Origin: Bifidobacterium eulemuris | GTDB taxonomy: Bacteria > Actinomycetota > Actinomycetes > Actinomycetales > Bifidobacteriaceae | Length of the DNA stretch: 64,000 bases | Direction of reading: 5' to 3' | NCBI RefSeq assembly: GCF_014898155.1 | Contig: NZ_CP062938.1 | Location: 1,240,001 to 1,304,000, forward strand | Shown: in pieces, positions 9,077-17,998 of the stretch | Numbering within the stretch: position 1 is the first letter of the stretch | Layout of the letters: every line of letters begins with the position of its first letter | Translations under genes and position numbers: made by a program | The notes under the pieces: generated by a model | Told to the model about the DNA's origin: nothing | The model's input: only the letters and a program-made list of their open reading frames with translations | The model's database searches: none

Positions 9077-9434
9077 TCAGCGTGGACGGTCTGCTGGTTG
9101 GCGGCGAATCATCCACGTTTAGGCGTCTCTCAGCGTGGATGGCCGTATGGTTAATGGCGAATCATCCACGCTGACTGTTCGGAACGTGGATGGATTGCCT
9201 GTTACCGTCGATCCATCCACGCTAAAACACCCCTCAACGTGGACAACCACACAGTTGATGACCGTTCATCCACGCTCAGGATTCGAAACGTGGATGAATT
9301 GCCAGCCACCATCAATCCATCCACGCTAAGACACCCCTCAACGTGGACAAATCGACGGCTGGTGACGGATCATCCACGCCTGGACATTCCCCAGCGTGGA
9401 CGACCGTACAGTTAGTGGCAAATCATCCACGCTG
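9077..9434. repeat. Array of 14 alternating CGTGGA / TCCACG motifs in 7 regular units
   Basis: Seven units, each beginning CGTGGA and ending TCCACG. CGTGGA starts at 9081, 9134, 9185, 9238, 9289, 9342 and 9395. In every unit TCCACG starts exactly 31 bases later, so each unit is 37 bp. The unit period is 51-53 bp. The extended motif is CARCGTGGAYGR. Unit 2 makes a perfect 12-bp stem (TCAGCGTGGATG with CATCCACGCTGA). Units 3-4 and 5-6 form a 104-bp higher-order duplication. There is no coding capacity and no T-tracts, so these are not ordinary terminators. The central 25 bases are only partly conserved. Confidence 0.9.
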
Positions 9435-9491
9435 ATGGGACCTTGGACCGGCCAAACAGCAAGAGCCGGCCTCAGGTCGATCAACCGGACC

Positions 9492-9708
9492 AAACAAAGA
9501 AGCCCCGCTTGGACGGGGCCCAAGTTCCTGTCGAGCTGAAGCTCGATTGCGACAACCCACCGGGCTGCCGCCACGTTTCGGCTGATGGATCAGCCGACCT
9601 AAACAAAGCAGCCCCGCCAAAGCGGGGCTCAAGTTCCTGTCGAGCTGAAGCTCGATCGCGACAGCCCACCGGGCTGCCGCCACGTTTCGGCTGATGGATC
9701 AGCCGAAA
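9492..9708. repeat. 109-bp tandem direct repeat (two copies) containing terminator hairpins
   Basis: Copy 1 starts at 9492 and copy 2 at 9601; both begin AAACAAAG. Each holds a GCCCCGC...GCGGGGC type hairpin, GTCGAGCTGAAGCTCGAT, and TTTCGGCTGATGGATCAGCC. The end of copy 2 overlaps the pstB stop codon. There it forms a perfect palindrome at 9683-9710, with 13-bp arms around GG. Confidence 0.9.
9601..9629 (-). terminator. Terminator downstream of pstB
   Basis: On the minus strand AGCCCCGC-TTTG-GCGGGGCT is followed by GCTTTGTTT. A similar but weaker hairpin lies in the first repeat copy at about 9501-9520, giving a back-up terminator. Confidence 0.6.
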
Positions 9709-10478
9709 CGTCCAGAGATATACCGTTCGGCTTCGGCGTTTTGCGGGTTGTTGAACATCGTGGTGGTGTCCGCGAAATACTCCAGATGGCCCGGCTGTCC
9801 CACGGCCTTCAGATTGAAGAACGCCGTGTAGTCGGCGATGCGGGCGGCCTGCTGCATGTTGTGGGTCACGATCACGATGGTGTAGTCGCTTTTCAGCTCG
9901 TTGATCAGATCCTCGACGGCGAGCGTGGAGATCGGGTCAAGCGCGGAGCAGGGCTCGTCCATCAACAGCACCTGCGGGTGCACGGCCACGGCGCGGGCGA
10001 TGCACAGACGCTGCTGCTGGCCGCCGGACAGGCCGATGCCGGGATTGTCGAGACGGTCCTTGACCTCCTCCCACAGGTTCGCGCCGCGCAGGGCCCACTC
10101 GACCAGATCGTCCGCGTCGGACTTGGCGAGGCGCTTGTTGTTCAGACGCACGCCGGCGAGCACGTTCTCACGGATCGACATGGTAGGGAACGGGTTCGGA
10201 CGCTGGAACACCATGCCCACGTCGCGGCGCACGGCCACGGGGTCGATGTCCTTGGCGTACAGGTTCTTGCCTTCAAGCAGCACCTCGCCCTCGACGCGGG
10301 CGCCGGGGATGATCTCGTGCATGCGGTCGAGCGTGCGCAGCACAGTCGACTTGCCGCAGCCGGAGGGGCCGATGAACGCGGTGACCTTGTTCGGCTCGAT
10401 GTTGATGTTCACGTCCTCCACGGCCAGGAAGTTGCCGTAGTAGATGTTCTCGTGGATGACGTCAATGCGTTGTCCCAT
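9699..10478 (-). CDS. pstB: Phosphate ABC importer ATP-binding protein
   Basis: 259 residues, the usual PstB length. Walker A is GPSGCGKST, the Q-loop is in VFQRPNPFP, the signature is LSGGQQQRL and Walker B is [12 protein letters not shown]. The ending [14 protein letters not shown] is diagnostic for PstB. It powers high-affinity phosphate uptake through PstC/PstA on the cytoplasmic face of the membrane. It is the last gene of pstSCAB, 33 bases after pstA. The stop codon lies inside a perfect hairpin shared with the tandem repeat downstream. No phoU follows, unlike in many bacteria. Confidence 0.97.
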   Translation of the reverse strand: MGQRIDVIHENIYYGNFLAVEDVNINIEPNKVTAFIGPSGCGKSTVLRTLDRMHEIIPGARVEGEVLLEGKNLYAKDIDPVAVRRDVGMVFQRPNPFPTMSIRENVLAGVRLNNKRLAKSDADDLVEWALRGANLWEEVKDRLDNPGIGLSGGQQQRLCIARAVAVHPQVLLMDEPCSALDPISTLAVEDLINELKSDYTIVIVTHNMQQAARIADYTAFFNLKAVGQPGHLEYFADTTTMFNNPQNAEAERYISGRFG

Positions 10479-10511
10479 GTTGGTTCCTTCTGATTCCTAG
10501 GGTCTGGCGTT

Positions 10512-11504
10512 CTAGCGTTCCGACTTGACGGCGAAGATCTTCGCCACGACGCGGCCGATCAGGTTGAGCAGCAGCACGATGATGATGAGCACAAGGGCGG
10601 CGGCCCAGGCGCGCTCCATCGGGATGGTGGTCACGCAGGTGGCGTCGGCGCCCGCTGGACAGTTGGCGTTCAGCTTCGAATACTCCTGGTAGACGTACAC
10701 CGGCAGGGTGGTCATCTGCCCGGAGAACAGGTTGAAGTTCGTCGAGGAGATGTAGCCCGCGGTCATCAGCAGCGGCGCGGTTTCGCCGATCACTCGCGCG
10801 ATGGCGAGGATCGCGCCGGAGACGATGCCCGGCAGTGCGGTGCGCAGCACGATTTTGGTGATGGTGCGCTGCTTGGTGACGCCCAACGCGTAGGAGGCCT
10901 CGCGCAGATCGTTCGGCACGATTTTGAGCATCTCCTCGCAGGACTTGACCACGGTGGGGATCATCAGCAGCGACAAAGCCACGGATCCCTCGAAACCGTT
11001 GATGGTGCCGGGGCCGAGCAGAATCGTGAACATCGAGAAGGCGAACAGGCCGGCCACGATGGAGGGGATGCCGCTCATCACGTCGACCAGCAGCGAGATC
11101 ACCTTGGCGAGCTTGCCCCGGTTGGAGTACTCCACCAGATACACGGCGCACATCAGGCCGATGGGGATGGAGATGAGCATCGCGCCCGCGGTGATCTCCA
11201 ACGTGCCGATGATGGCGTGCTGCACGCCGCCGTAGCCGCCGGACGGCGTCTGGTTGCCGCCGATCACGTTGGTCATGTTGTAGCTCAGGAAGTTGAGGTT
11301 GAGCCGCTTGACGCCGTTGGAGATGGTGGTCCACAGCACGGAGACCAGCGGCACAAGCGCCACCACGAAGGCCAGCGCGATGATGACCCGCATGGCGATG
11401 TCCTTGGTCTTACGCGCCTGCTCGGAGGAACGGGTGGGCTTGAATTTGTCGAAGTCGATGACGGGCGCGCCGCTCATCGGGGATTTTTCGGCGGCACTCA
11501 TCAC
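10512..11504 (-). CDS. pstA: Phosphate ABC importer permease
   Basis: 330 residues with six predicted membrane segments. The permease loop EEMLKIVPNDLREASYALG fits the EAA motif family, and GIPSIVAGLFAF is typical PstA sequence. A long extracytoplasmic loop near the C-terminus (SKLNANCPAGADATCV) adds two cysteines that could form a disulfide. The gene overlaps the end of pstC by 4 bases, showing translational coupling. It forms the transmembrane channel with PstC. Confidence 0.96.
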   Translation of the reverse strand: MMSAAEKSPMSGAPVIDFDKFKPTRSSEQARKTKDIAMRVIIALAFVVALVPLVSVLWTTISNGVKRLNLNFLSYNMTNVIGGNQTPSGGYGGVQHAIIGTLEITAGAMLISIPIGLMCAVYLVEYSNRGKLAKVISLLVDVMSGIPSIVAGLFAFSMFTILLGPGTINGFEGSVALSLLMIPTVVKSCEEMLKIVPNDLREASYALGVTKQRTITKIVLRTALPGIVSGAILAIARVIGETAPLLMTAGYISSTNFNLFSGQMTTLPVYVYQEYSKLNANCPAGADATCVTTIPMERAWAAALVLIIIVLLLNLIGRVVAKIFAVKSER

Positions 11505-12454
11505 GCACTCGCTTTCTCGGTGATCTTACGGGCGATGAAGTTGACCACGAAGGTGATGAGGAACAGGATCAGACCGGTTCCGATCAGCGTGGAGACGCCC
11601 AGATCGTTGGCTTCGGGATACTGCGCGGCGATGTTCGCGGCGATCGTCTGATTCTGCGAGGCCTGCAGCAGTTTGATGGAGTAGTTGAGTCCCGGCGAGA
11701 GGATCATCAGCACGGCCATCGTCTCACCCAGCGCGCGACCCAAGGCCAGCATGGAGGCGGACACGATGCCGGATTTGCCGAACGGCAGCACGGCGAGCTT
11801 GATCATCTCCCATTTGGTGGCGCCCAGGGCCAGCGCGGCCTCCTCGTGCAGGCGCGGGGTCTGCAGGAAGATGTCGCGCGACAGCGAGGTGATGATCGGC
11901 AGGATCATCACGGCGAGCACCACGGCCACGGTGGCCACGGTGCGCGACGGATTGGCGGCGGGGCCTTCGAACAGCGGAATCCAGCCGAGGTAGGTGCCCA
12001 CCCAATTCCAGAACGGATAGATGGCCGGCACCAGAATCAGGCCGCCCCACAGGCCGTAGATCACCGACGGGATGGCGGCGAGCAGGTCGACCACATAGCT
12101 CAACGCGGCGGCGAGCTTCTTCGGCGCGTAATGCGAGATGAACAGCGCGATGCCGATGGAGATGAAGAATGCGATCACCAGCGCCAGCAGGGAGACGAGC
12201 ACCGTGCCGAACAGCAGGGGCCCGACGTACTGCCAGAAGTTGGAGGCCTTGCCGCCGGTGAAGCTGGCGATGGTCTCGCTGTTGGCCTGCTGGTCACCGC
12301 CGATCAGCGGCCAGGCGCGGAAGAACAGGAACAGGAACACCGCGGCGAGCACCGCGAGGATCAGGATGCCGCAGGCGTAGGCCACGCCTTTGAACACCTT
12401 ATCCGCGGTTTTGCCGCCGGCCGCCTGTTCGGCCGTTGTGCGTTGCGAACTCAC
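11501..12454 (-). CDS. pstC: Phosphate ABC importer permease
   Basis: 317 residues from a GTG start at 12454. AAGGAGA lies 4 bases before this GTG, whereas the upstream in-frame ATG has no such site. Six membrane segments are visible; AAIPSVIYGLWG and LHEEAALALGATKWEMIKLA are the PstC permease signatures. It pairs with PstA and overlaps it by 4 bases. It is separated from pstS by 150 bases that contain a hairpin. Confidence 0.95.
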   Translation of the reverse strand: MSSQRTTAEQAAGGKTADKVFKGVAYACGILILAVLAAVFLFLFFRAWPLIGGDQQANSETIASFTGGKASNFWQYVGPLLFGTVLVSLLALVIAFFISIGIALFISHYAPKKLAAALSYVVDLLAAIPSVIYGLWGGLILVPAIYPFWNWVGTYLGWIPLFEGPAANPSRTVATVAVVLAVMILPIITSLSRDIFLQTPRLHEEAALALGATKWEMIKLAVLPFGKSGIVSASMLALGRALGETMAVLMILSPGLNYSIKLLQASQNQTIAANIAAQYPEANDLGVSTLIGTGLILFLITFVVNFIARKITEKASA

Positions 12455-12513
12455 AGGTTCTCCTTCATTGCGAATCTGATGCAACCATCGTAACCCAAAC
12501 GGCGGGCGCGCCA

Positions 12514-12545
12514 CAGGCACGGGGGATGATTCCGGCCCGTGCCTG
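12514..12545 (-). promoter_or_regulatory. Hairpin between pstS and pstC
   Basis: CAGGCACGGG pairs with CCCGTGCCTG around a 12-base loop, with no T-tract. Such a stem after a binding-protein gene usually stabilises its mRNA or attenuates readthrough, so PstS is made in excess over the permease. Confidence 0.5.
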
Positions 12546-12604
12546 CAGCGCCTATGCCCGTCGCCCGGGTTCGTCCGATGGATGGTGGGTCACCACTTGG
12601 AACA

Positions 12605-13726
12605 CTACTTGGTCTGGATTGCCTCGATGGACGCGGCGACCTTCTCGCTCAGGCTGCTCGGCAGCGGAGCGGTGCCAGCGGCGTTCTGCGCGGCCTGCTG
12701 GCCTTCGTCGGAGGTCACGTAGGTGAGCCATTCCTTGACGAATTCGGCGGTGGAGGCGTCGGCGTAGACCGGGCAGGCGATGTCGTAGGAGACCAGCACG
12801 ATCGGGTAGGCGCCGTCGGCCTCGGTGTTGTGGTTGAGCTTGACGACCACGCGGTTCTCACCGGTGACGGTTTCGTCGATCTCGGAATCCTCGACCACCT
12901 TGGAGCCGGCGTCGGCGGAGATCTCGGTGTACTGGTCGCCCACCTTGACGGCCACGGTGCCGAGGTCGCCCACCTGGGAGAAGTCGGCGTAGCCGATGGT
13001 GCCGTCGGCCTGCTTGACGGTGGAGATCACGCCGGAGGTGCCCTTGGCGCCCTGGCCGACCTCGTTAGGCCAGTTCTCGGACAGGTCGTAGGTCCAGTCG
13101 TCCGGGGCCACGTCCTTGAAGTAGCTCACGAAGTTCTGCGTGGTGCCGGACTTGTCGGAGCGATGCACCACGGTAATCGCGGTGTCGGGCAGGTCGAGGT
13201 CGGGGTTCTGGTCGGCGATGGCCGGATCGTTCCAGCTGGTGATCTTGCCGTCGAAGATCTTGGCGATGGTGGAGGCGTCCATATTGATGTGCTCGCCCTC
13301 GTCGGAGACGCCCTTCAAGTTGAACACCACGGCGATCGGGGAGATGTAGACGGGCACGTCGAAGGCGGTGGTGCCGTCGGCGCAGGCCGCGTCCTTGGAC
13401 TGCTCGACCTCGTCGTCGGAGAGGGCCTTGTCGGAGCCGGCCCAGGCGATCGCGCCGGTCAGGAAGGAGCTCACGCCGGCGCCGGATCCGGTCGGATTGT
13501 AGGCGACGGTCACGCCGGAGTGGGCGGAGGTGAAGCCGGAGATCCACGCGTCCACGGCGGCCTGCTGGGAGGAGGCGCCGGCGCCGGCGAATTCGCCGGA
13601 CAGGGTGGAGGAGCTGGAATTCGAGCCGTCGTCGATGGCGACGTTGTCGCCGCAGGCGGCGACGGAGGCGAGCATGGCGATGCCGGACAGCGCGGCAAGG
13701 GAGCGCACGAGAGCATTCTTACGCAT
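12605..13726 (-). CDS. pstS: Phosphate-binding lipoprotein
   Basis: 373 residues. The lipoprotein signal is MRKNALVRSLAALSG followed by the lipobox SVAAC at about residues 21-25. Phosphate-binding motifs follow: GAGASSQQ, GSGAGVSSF and VHRSDKSGTTQNF. It captures phosphate outside the membrane for PstCAB. The RBS is GAGGGAAATAAG. It starts 102 bases after the response regulator gene on the same strand, so it may have its own phosphate-starvation promoter while also receiving readthrough. Confidence 0.96.
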   Translation of the reverse strand: MRKNALVRSLAALSGIAMLASVAACGDNVAIDDGSNSSSSTLSGEFAGAGASSQQAAVDAWISGFTSAHSGVTVAYNPTGSGAGVSSFLTGAIAWAGSDKALSDDEVEQSKDAACADGTTAFDVPVYISPIAVVFNLKGVSDEGEHINMDASTIAKIFDGKITSWNDPAIADQNPDLDLPDTAITVVHRSDKSGTTQNFVSYFKDVAPDDWTYDLSENWPNEVGQGAKGTSGVISTVKQADGTIGYADFSQVGDLGTVAVKVGDQYTEISADAGSKVVEDSEIDETVTGENRVVVKLNHNTEADGAYPIVLVSYDIACPVYADASTAEFVKEWLTYVTSDEGQQAAQNAAGTAPLPSSLSEKVAASIEAIQTK

Positions 13727-13802
13727 GATTCTTATTTCCCTCTATCAATGTTTTTCGCGGCCTGGGCCGCCGTGTCATTGCTTGACACATACCAGCCTAT
13801 GG

Positions 13803-13830
13803 GATTTCGGCGGGGTCCCGCGCCGAAATC
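13803..13830 (-). promoter_or_regulatory. Hairpin at the end of the response-regulator gene
   Basis: GATTTCGGCG and CGCCGAAATC form a 10-bp stem whose outer end touches the regulator stop codon. No T-tract follows, so it is more likely a processing or attenuation element than a full terminator. Confidence 0.4.
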
Positions 13831-14542
13831 AGTGAACGGAAGATGAACAATCATCAATCTTATATCCCAAACCGCGCACGGTGGTCAGATACTGCGGATG
13901 CGCGGGATCCTCCTCGATTTTGGCGCGTACGCGTTTGACGTGCACGTCGAGGGTTTTGGTGTCGCCCACATAGTCCGAGCCCCAGATGCGGTCGATGAGC
14001 TGGTGCCGGGTGAGCACGCGCCCCTTGTGCTGCATCAGATATTCGAGCAGTTCGAACTCCTTGAGCGGGAAGAACACGTTCTCGCCGCGCACGGTGACCT
14101 CATGCTGCCCGATCTGCATGGCGATATCGCCGCATACGAGCGGCAGGTCGGCGTCCGCGCCGCCCGAGACCTGCGCGACGTCCTGGTTGCGGCGCATCAC
14201 GGCCCGGATGCGCGCGAGCAGCTCGCGGAAGGAGTACGGCTTGGTCACGTAATCATCCGCCCCGATCTCCAATCCGACGACCTTGTCGATCTCCGCGCTT
14301 TTGGCGGTGAGCATGATGATCGGCACGCGGCTTTGCTCGCGGATGCGCCGGCACAGCGAGGTGCCGTCGATGCCGGGCAGCATCAGGTCGAGCAGCACCA
14401 GGTCGATGCCACCTTGGGTGAACAGCTCCAATCCCTCCTCGCCACTGGCCGCGGCGGAGACGTCGTAGCCCTCGCGGGTGAGCTGGTAGACCAGCGGCTC
14501 GCGGTAGGATTCCTCATCCTCGACGATCAGAATGCGTGTCAT
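13829..14542 (-). CDS. OmpR/PhoB-type response regulator of the phosphate locus
   Basis: 237 residues from the ATG at 14542 (MTRILIVEDEESYRE), preceded by AAAGGG. The longer open frame upstream is only antisense overlap with the kinase. The receiver domain has VEDEE, phospho-acceptor Asp in VLLDLMLPGIDG and Lys in VTKPYSF. The C-terminal winged helix has VLTRHQLIDRIWG and TLDVHVKRVRAKIE. It overlaps the kinase stop by 4 bases and precedes pstS, matching the RegX3/PhoP activators of phosphate-starvation genes in actinobacteria. Confidence 0.93.
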   Translation of the reverse strand: MTRILIVEDEESYREPLVYQLTREGYDVSAAASGEEGLELFTQGGIDLVLLDLMLPGIDGTSLCRRIREQSRVPIIMLTAKSAEIDKVVGLEIGADDYVTKPYSFRELLARIRAVMRRNQDVAQVSGGADADLPLVCGDIAMQIGQHEVTVRGENVFFPLKEFELLEYLMQHKGRVLTRHQLIDRIWGSDYVGDTKTLDVHVKRVRAKIEEDPAHPQYLTTVRGLGYKIDDCSSSVH

Positions 14543-16011
14543 TTCGCCCTTTCTTGAGTGTCTTGGGTGGTATGCCCCTGCCTTTCGGCGGATGGCAGTT
14601 CGATGGTGAATGTGGAGCCTTCGCCTTCGCGCGACCACACGGTGATGGTGCCGCCGCAGTCCTGAACGCAATGCTTGACGATCGCCAGGCCCAGTCCGGT
14701 GCCGCCGGTGGCCCGCGAGCGCGCCGGATCCACGCGGTAGAAACGTTCGAAAATGCGGCCGAGCGAGGCCTGCGGGATGCCGATGCCCTGGTCGATGACG
14801 CGGATGGTCGCCGTGCCGTCTCGTTCGCTGACCGCCACGTTGACGGTGGTGCGTTCGGGCGAGTAGCGAATCGCGTTTTCGATGAGGTTTTTGACCGCGG
14901 TGGTGAGGGATTCCTCGTCCGCGTTCACCAGCACGTCCTGCGACGCGTCGGAAGCCGCCATGCCTTGCGTGAAGTCTGTGGAATCGCGCGCGATATCTGC
15001 GAGTTCCGCGTCATCCGTGGGTTCCGCGGCATCTGTAGGTTCCGCGCTCCGCAGGTTTTCGCCGGCGATTCCAGCGTCCGTGGATACCGGCTTGCCCGCG
15101 CAGGAGAGCCGCACGTCGATATGCTTGGCGGCGGCCTGCACGCGGTTCTCGGCGATAGCCTCGCGAGCCACGGCGAGCACCGACAGCCGTTGAGCGGCGG
15201 GCAGGGCGGTGTCGTCCTGCGCTTTCTGCAGGTCGATCAGTCGGTGCACCAGTTCGGTGAGCCGTTCGGATTCCTTGGAGACACGGCCGGAGAAGTAGCG
15301 CACGGCGTCCGGATCGTCGGCCGCGTCGGCGATGGTTTCGGCGAGCAGGGCGATCGCGCCCGCCGGGGTTTTCAGCTCGTGCGAGACGTTGGTGACGAAG
15401 TCGCGGCGCATCGCCTCGAAGCGCCGCTGTTCGCTCATGTCACTTAAGAGGATCGCATAGCGCGCGGGGGCGATCGCACCCACGCGCACGTTGAGATAGC
15501 GCGTATGCGAGGGGGCGGATTGTCCGGCCTTCACGCCGCGTCCGCTGCTGGGTTCGGCGGATTCGACGGCGGCATGGTCGATGGGCATGCGCACCTCGCG
15601 TTCGCGGGTTTCGCCGTCGCTCACGACTTGGGCGAGGATGTCCCCCACCTCCGGCGAGACGAGACGGGACGCCTCGACCAGGCCGAGCGGCATCGCGTCG
15701 GCGCTGGCGTAGTGGACGAAGCCGTGGGCGTCCGCGATGATCACGGCGTCCGTCATCACCTGGATGAAGCCCTCTTCGGCGGCGCGCACGGGCAGGTCGG
15801 ACCCAAACAGCGATGCGTCGGCGTTCTGCGGCAAGCCGGCACCGGTCGAGCCAGTCGGCCTAATCAAGCCGGCCGTTCCCCCGCCGGCGTATCGGGAGCG
15901 GGCGTCGCGTTCGCCCACGTCACGACCGCGCATATAGGCGAGCGCGACCGCCACCGCCAGCACGGCCACGGCGACCAGCGCCGGCAATGCGATCTGCCAC
16001 CATTGCATCAT
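14539..16011 (-). CDS. Sensor histidine kinase, SenX3/PhoR type
   Basis: 490 residues. One N-terminal membrane helix (about 6-27) is followed by a PAS-like segment (VMTDAVIIADAHGFVHYAS). The HisKA H-box is SHELKTPAGAI, and the HATPase boxes are NLIENAIRYSP, DQGIGIP and GTGLGLAIVKH. A low-complexity insert rich in Ala, Glu and Thr (about 325-355) sits inside the catalytic region between the phosphohistidine helices and the N-box. AAAGGA precedes the first ATG. It senses phosphate status, probably through the Pst complex, and phosphorylates the overlapping response regulator. Confidence 0.92.
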   Translation of the reverse strand: MMQWWQIALPALVAVAVLAVAVALAYMRGRDVGERDARSRYAGGGTAGLIRPTGSTGAGLPQNADASLFGSDLPVRAAEEGFIQVMTDAVIIADAHGFVHYASADAMPLGLVEASRLVSPEVGDILAQVVSDGETREREVRMPIDHAAVESAEPSSGRGVKAGQSAPSHTRYLNVRVGAIAPARYAILLSDMSEQRRFEAMRRDFVTNVSHELKTPAGAIALLAETIADAADDPDAVRYFSGRVSKESERLTELVHRLIDLQKAQDDTALPAAQRLSVLAVAREAIAENRVQAAAKHIDVRLSCAGKPVSTDAGIAGENLRSAEPTDAAEPTDDAELADIARDSTDFTQGMAASDASQDVLVNADEESLTTAVKNLIENAIRYSPERTTVNVAVSERDGTATIRVIDQGIGIPQASLGRIFERFYRVDPARSRATGGTGLGLAIVKHCVQDCGGTITVWSREGEGSTFTIELPSAERQGHTTQDTQERAK

Positions 16012-16262
16012 GCGGTCCTTTCGTCCATTCGCCTTCCCAGACTATCGCCGGTCACCCAAAACATGGCCATTGGACCGCAGAAGTTCAACTGGAATTCACT
16101 TTGGCGGCGGATACGCAAGGGCCAATGGGCCGGCTCTTCCAAGCGACGGACCCTCACGAAGTTCTGTCCGTTCGTATGAGTTCCATCGACATGCGGAATA
16201 CCTCATCGATGGACAATGAACATGTCAATCGTTCATTCGTTTCCCTGAAGAAAGGACACATA

Positions 16263-16721
16263 ATGGGAAGGAGCCGTCATTCAGCAAAACACAGAATCTA
16301 TATAGTGGGTTTTTCCGTCGTCCTGATAGCGATGTTGGCGTTATATGCTGCGGGGAATGTGTTTTTCTCCCCGATTTCCAACATGTCCCGCAACTGGAAC
16401 GTTACGTTCCCTCATGGAGCGTATGTTACTTTCCACAAAGAAGACATCGGATTCCAAGGCGACGGAACACGCTTCACCACCATCACAATACTGCGGTTTT
16501 CCAATGTTGAGAACACTGTTTTAGATACCGATGATTACTCTGCTCCCTCGGAAGAGGATTTCGATACCATCAATTCGGTGGAGAAAGAGCTCCAAATTCC
16601 TTCTTTGAATATGGATTCTAATCATCACTATCAAGCAAAAAGAATCTACAACCATAATGGAATACTGCTGATCATCAGCGACAACAACCAGCAATTTTAC
16701 TGCTACGAATTTTTACAATGA
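16263..16721 (+). CDS. Small membrane-anchored protein of unknown function
   Basis: 152 residues from the ATG at 16263, which has AAAGGA 7 bases upstream; the longer open frame has no such site. A basic N-terminus (MGRSRHSAKHR) precedes one helix (about 12-34). An extracytoplasmic beta-rich domain of about 115 residues follows, ending in QFYCYEFLQ. No family is recognised. The stop is 40 bases before the kinase gene, so it probably belongs to the same operon. It may be a sensor accessory or the target of the two-component system. Its A+T content is visibly higher than that of its neighbours. Confidence 0.7.
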   Translation: MGRSRHSAKHRIYIVGFSVVLIAMLALYAAGNVFFSPISNMSRNWNVTFPHGAYVTFHKEDIGFQGDGTRFTTITILRFSNVENTVLDTDDYSAPSEEDFDTINSVEKELQIPSLNMDSNHHYQAKRIYNHNGILLIISDNNQQFYCYEFLQ

Positions 16722-16760
16722 GGTGGAAATGAAGAGGCACAACGTGGTCAGGGTACAGTT

Positions 16761-17996
16761 ATGGCTGTGAGAAACAGCATCCTGTTCAAGGAACGTACTC
16801 TATATTGCGCAATCTCGTGGCTTTTCGCCATAGGAATCATTGCCGACTGGGCAAACACGCTGGGAGCCACTCCGCTGCTCCATGCAGAGAATCTCATTGT
16901 GGTAATGCTGCTTCTGTTTCTACCGCTGCGTCCGGTCATCTTCGCTTCGATCATCGTAGTCGTTTGTTTTGTTCTCGCATTTGCGCCATTCCCGTCGGCC
17001 GGAGTCTACTGGTTGCAGGCATCTCCTGTTTGGCTGGCATCTGCGGTGCTCGGCAAGCATATCGCCAATGTCATTATTCCCTCATGCGCATTCGTTCTGT
17101 TTCAATCGCTCATCATCGTTGGCTCAGCCACGCAGTTATGGTGGGTTTCAAGTTTTGCCGCCACCATGCAACCTGTTATCGTCGCTTGGGGCATCGGCGC
17201 GCTTATAGGTCAGATGACACGCAACGAGCGAGAACGAGCCGCTGCCGAAATTCAAAATCAACAGCGGGCGCACCAACTTGAGATGCTCCACGTATTGCAT
17301 GATTCCGTGGCCAATAATCTGGTGTACGCTCTGGCTCGGCTACGTTCTTTTCAGTCGAATACGCCAGCCGGCAATAATCTGAAAGACGTTGGGGAGATAG
17401 CGGATGTTCTGGCGCTCAGCCTGCACGAGTTGCGCCAACAAGTCATCATACCAACTCGGCGCAAACTCGATCTCACCGATGCCCGACCGATTTCATCTGT
17501 TCAAAGCCCCGGTCCAACTCCGGAGTCCACGGAGCATACGCTACTTCAAACGATACAAAGCGCCGCACATCGTCTTCACGAACAAGGTTTTATCGGAATG
17601 CCACAAGTCATCGGACAGGTTGAGCATCTCACTCCTTCACGGATTGAGCTGATATCGCATTGCGTGCGGGAGGTCGGCGGCAACATCATCAAGTACGGCA
17701 TGCCTGGGCCGTATGCTTTGGCTATCGACACGGATGAACAGACCATATCCATACTCTCGTCAAATCGTTGTTCTACGCCACACCCACATGAACAAAGTTC
17801 GAAATTCACTGATATCGACGCTGGAACCAGCACCGGCCTCCGTTTAATCACCGAGGAGATCAGTCGCGCCGGAGGAACGGTTTCAACCAGTCAGGAGTCC
17901 GGGGAATGGACCATCTTCATTTCGATTCCCTCTGGCTCGCATCCTCCAGTCCCCTCCGAGTCCTTTAATTCCTCCGATAACGGAAGCGAGGCATAA
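16761..17996 (+). CDS. Sensor histidine kinase, DesK/NarX-type (HisKA_3)
   Basis: 411 residues. Five to six membrane helices span about 15-150. The cytoplasmic HisKA_3 helix carries the acceptor His180 in LHVLHDSVANN. The ATPase part has an N-box-like REVGGNIIKYG and a G2-like GTSTGLRLI. The usual DNGxG loop between them reads SSNRCSTP, lacking the Asp, so ATP binding may be weakened. The start ATG has only a weak GGG site 6-7 bases upstream, so GTG at 16767 is possible. It is followed 2 bases later by its response regulator. Confidence 0.85.
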   Translation: MAVRNSILFKERTLYCAISWLFAIGIIADWANTLGATPLLHAENLIVVMLLLFLPLRPVIFASIIVVVCFVLAFAPFPSAGVYWLQASPVWLASAVLGKHIANVIIPSCAFVLFQSLIIVGSATQLWWVSSFAATMQPVIVAWGIGALIGQMTRNERERAAAEIQNQQRAHQLEMLHVLHDSVANNLVYALARLRSFQSNTPAGNNLKDVGEIADVLALSLHELRQQVIIPTRRKLDLTDARPISSVQSPGPTPESTEHTLLQTIQSAAHRLHEQGFIGMPQVIGQVEHLTPSRIELISHCVREVGGNIIKYGMPGPYALAIDTDEQTISILSSNRCSTPHPHEQSSKFTDIDAGTSTGLRLITEEISRAGGTVSTSQESGEWTIFISIPSGSHPPVPSESFNSSDNGSEA

Positions 17997-17998
17997 CC

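Noticed and set aside
9077..9434. The 9077 array as a CRISPR
   Set aside because: The units are not identical repeats with unique spacers; motifs are short and alternate in orientation, and no cas gene is near.
12539..13846. A 435-residue plus-strand frame over pstS
   Set aside because: Antisense shadow of pstS; Val/Gly/Asp-rich composition typical of such shadows.
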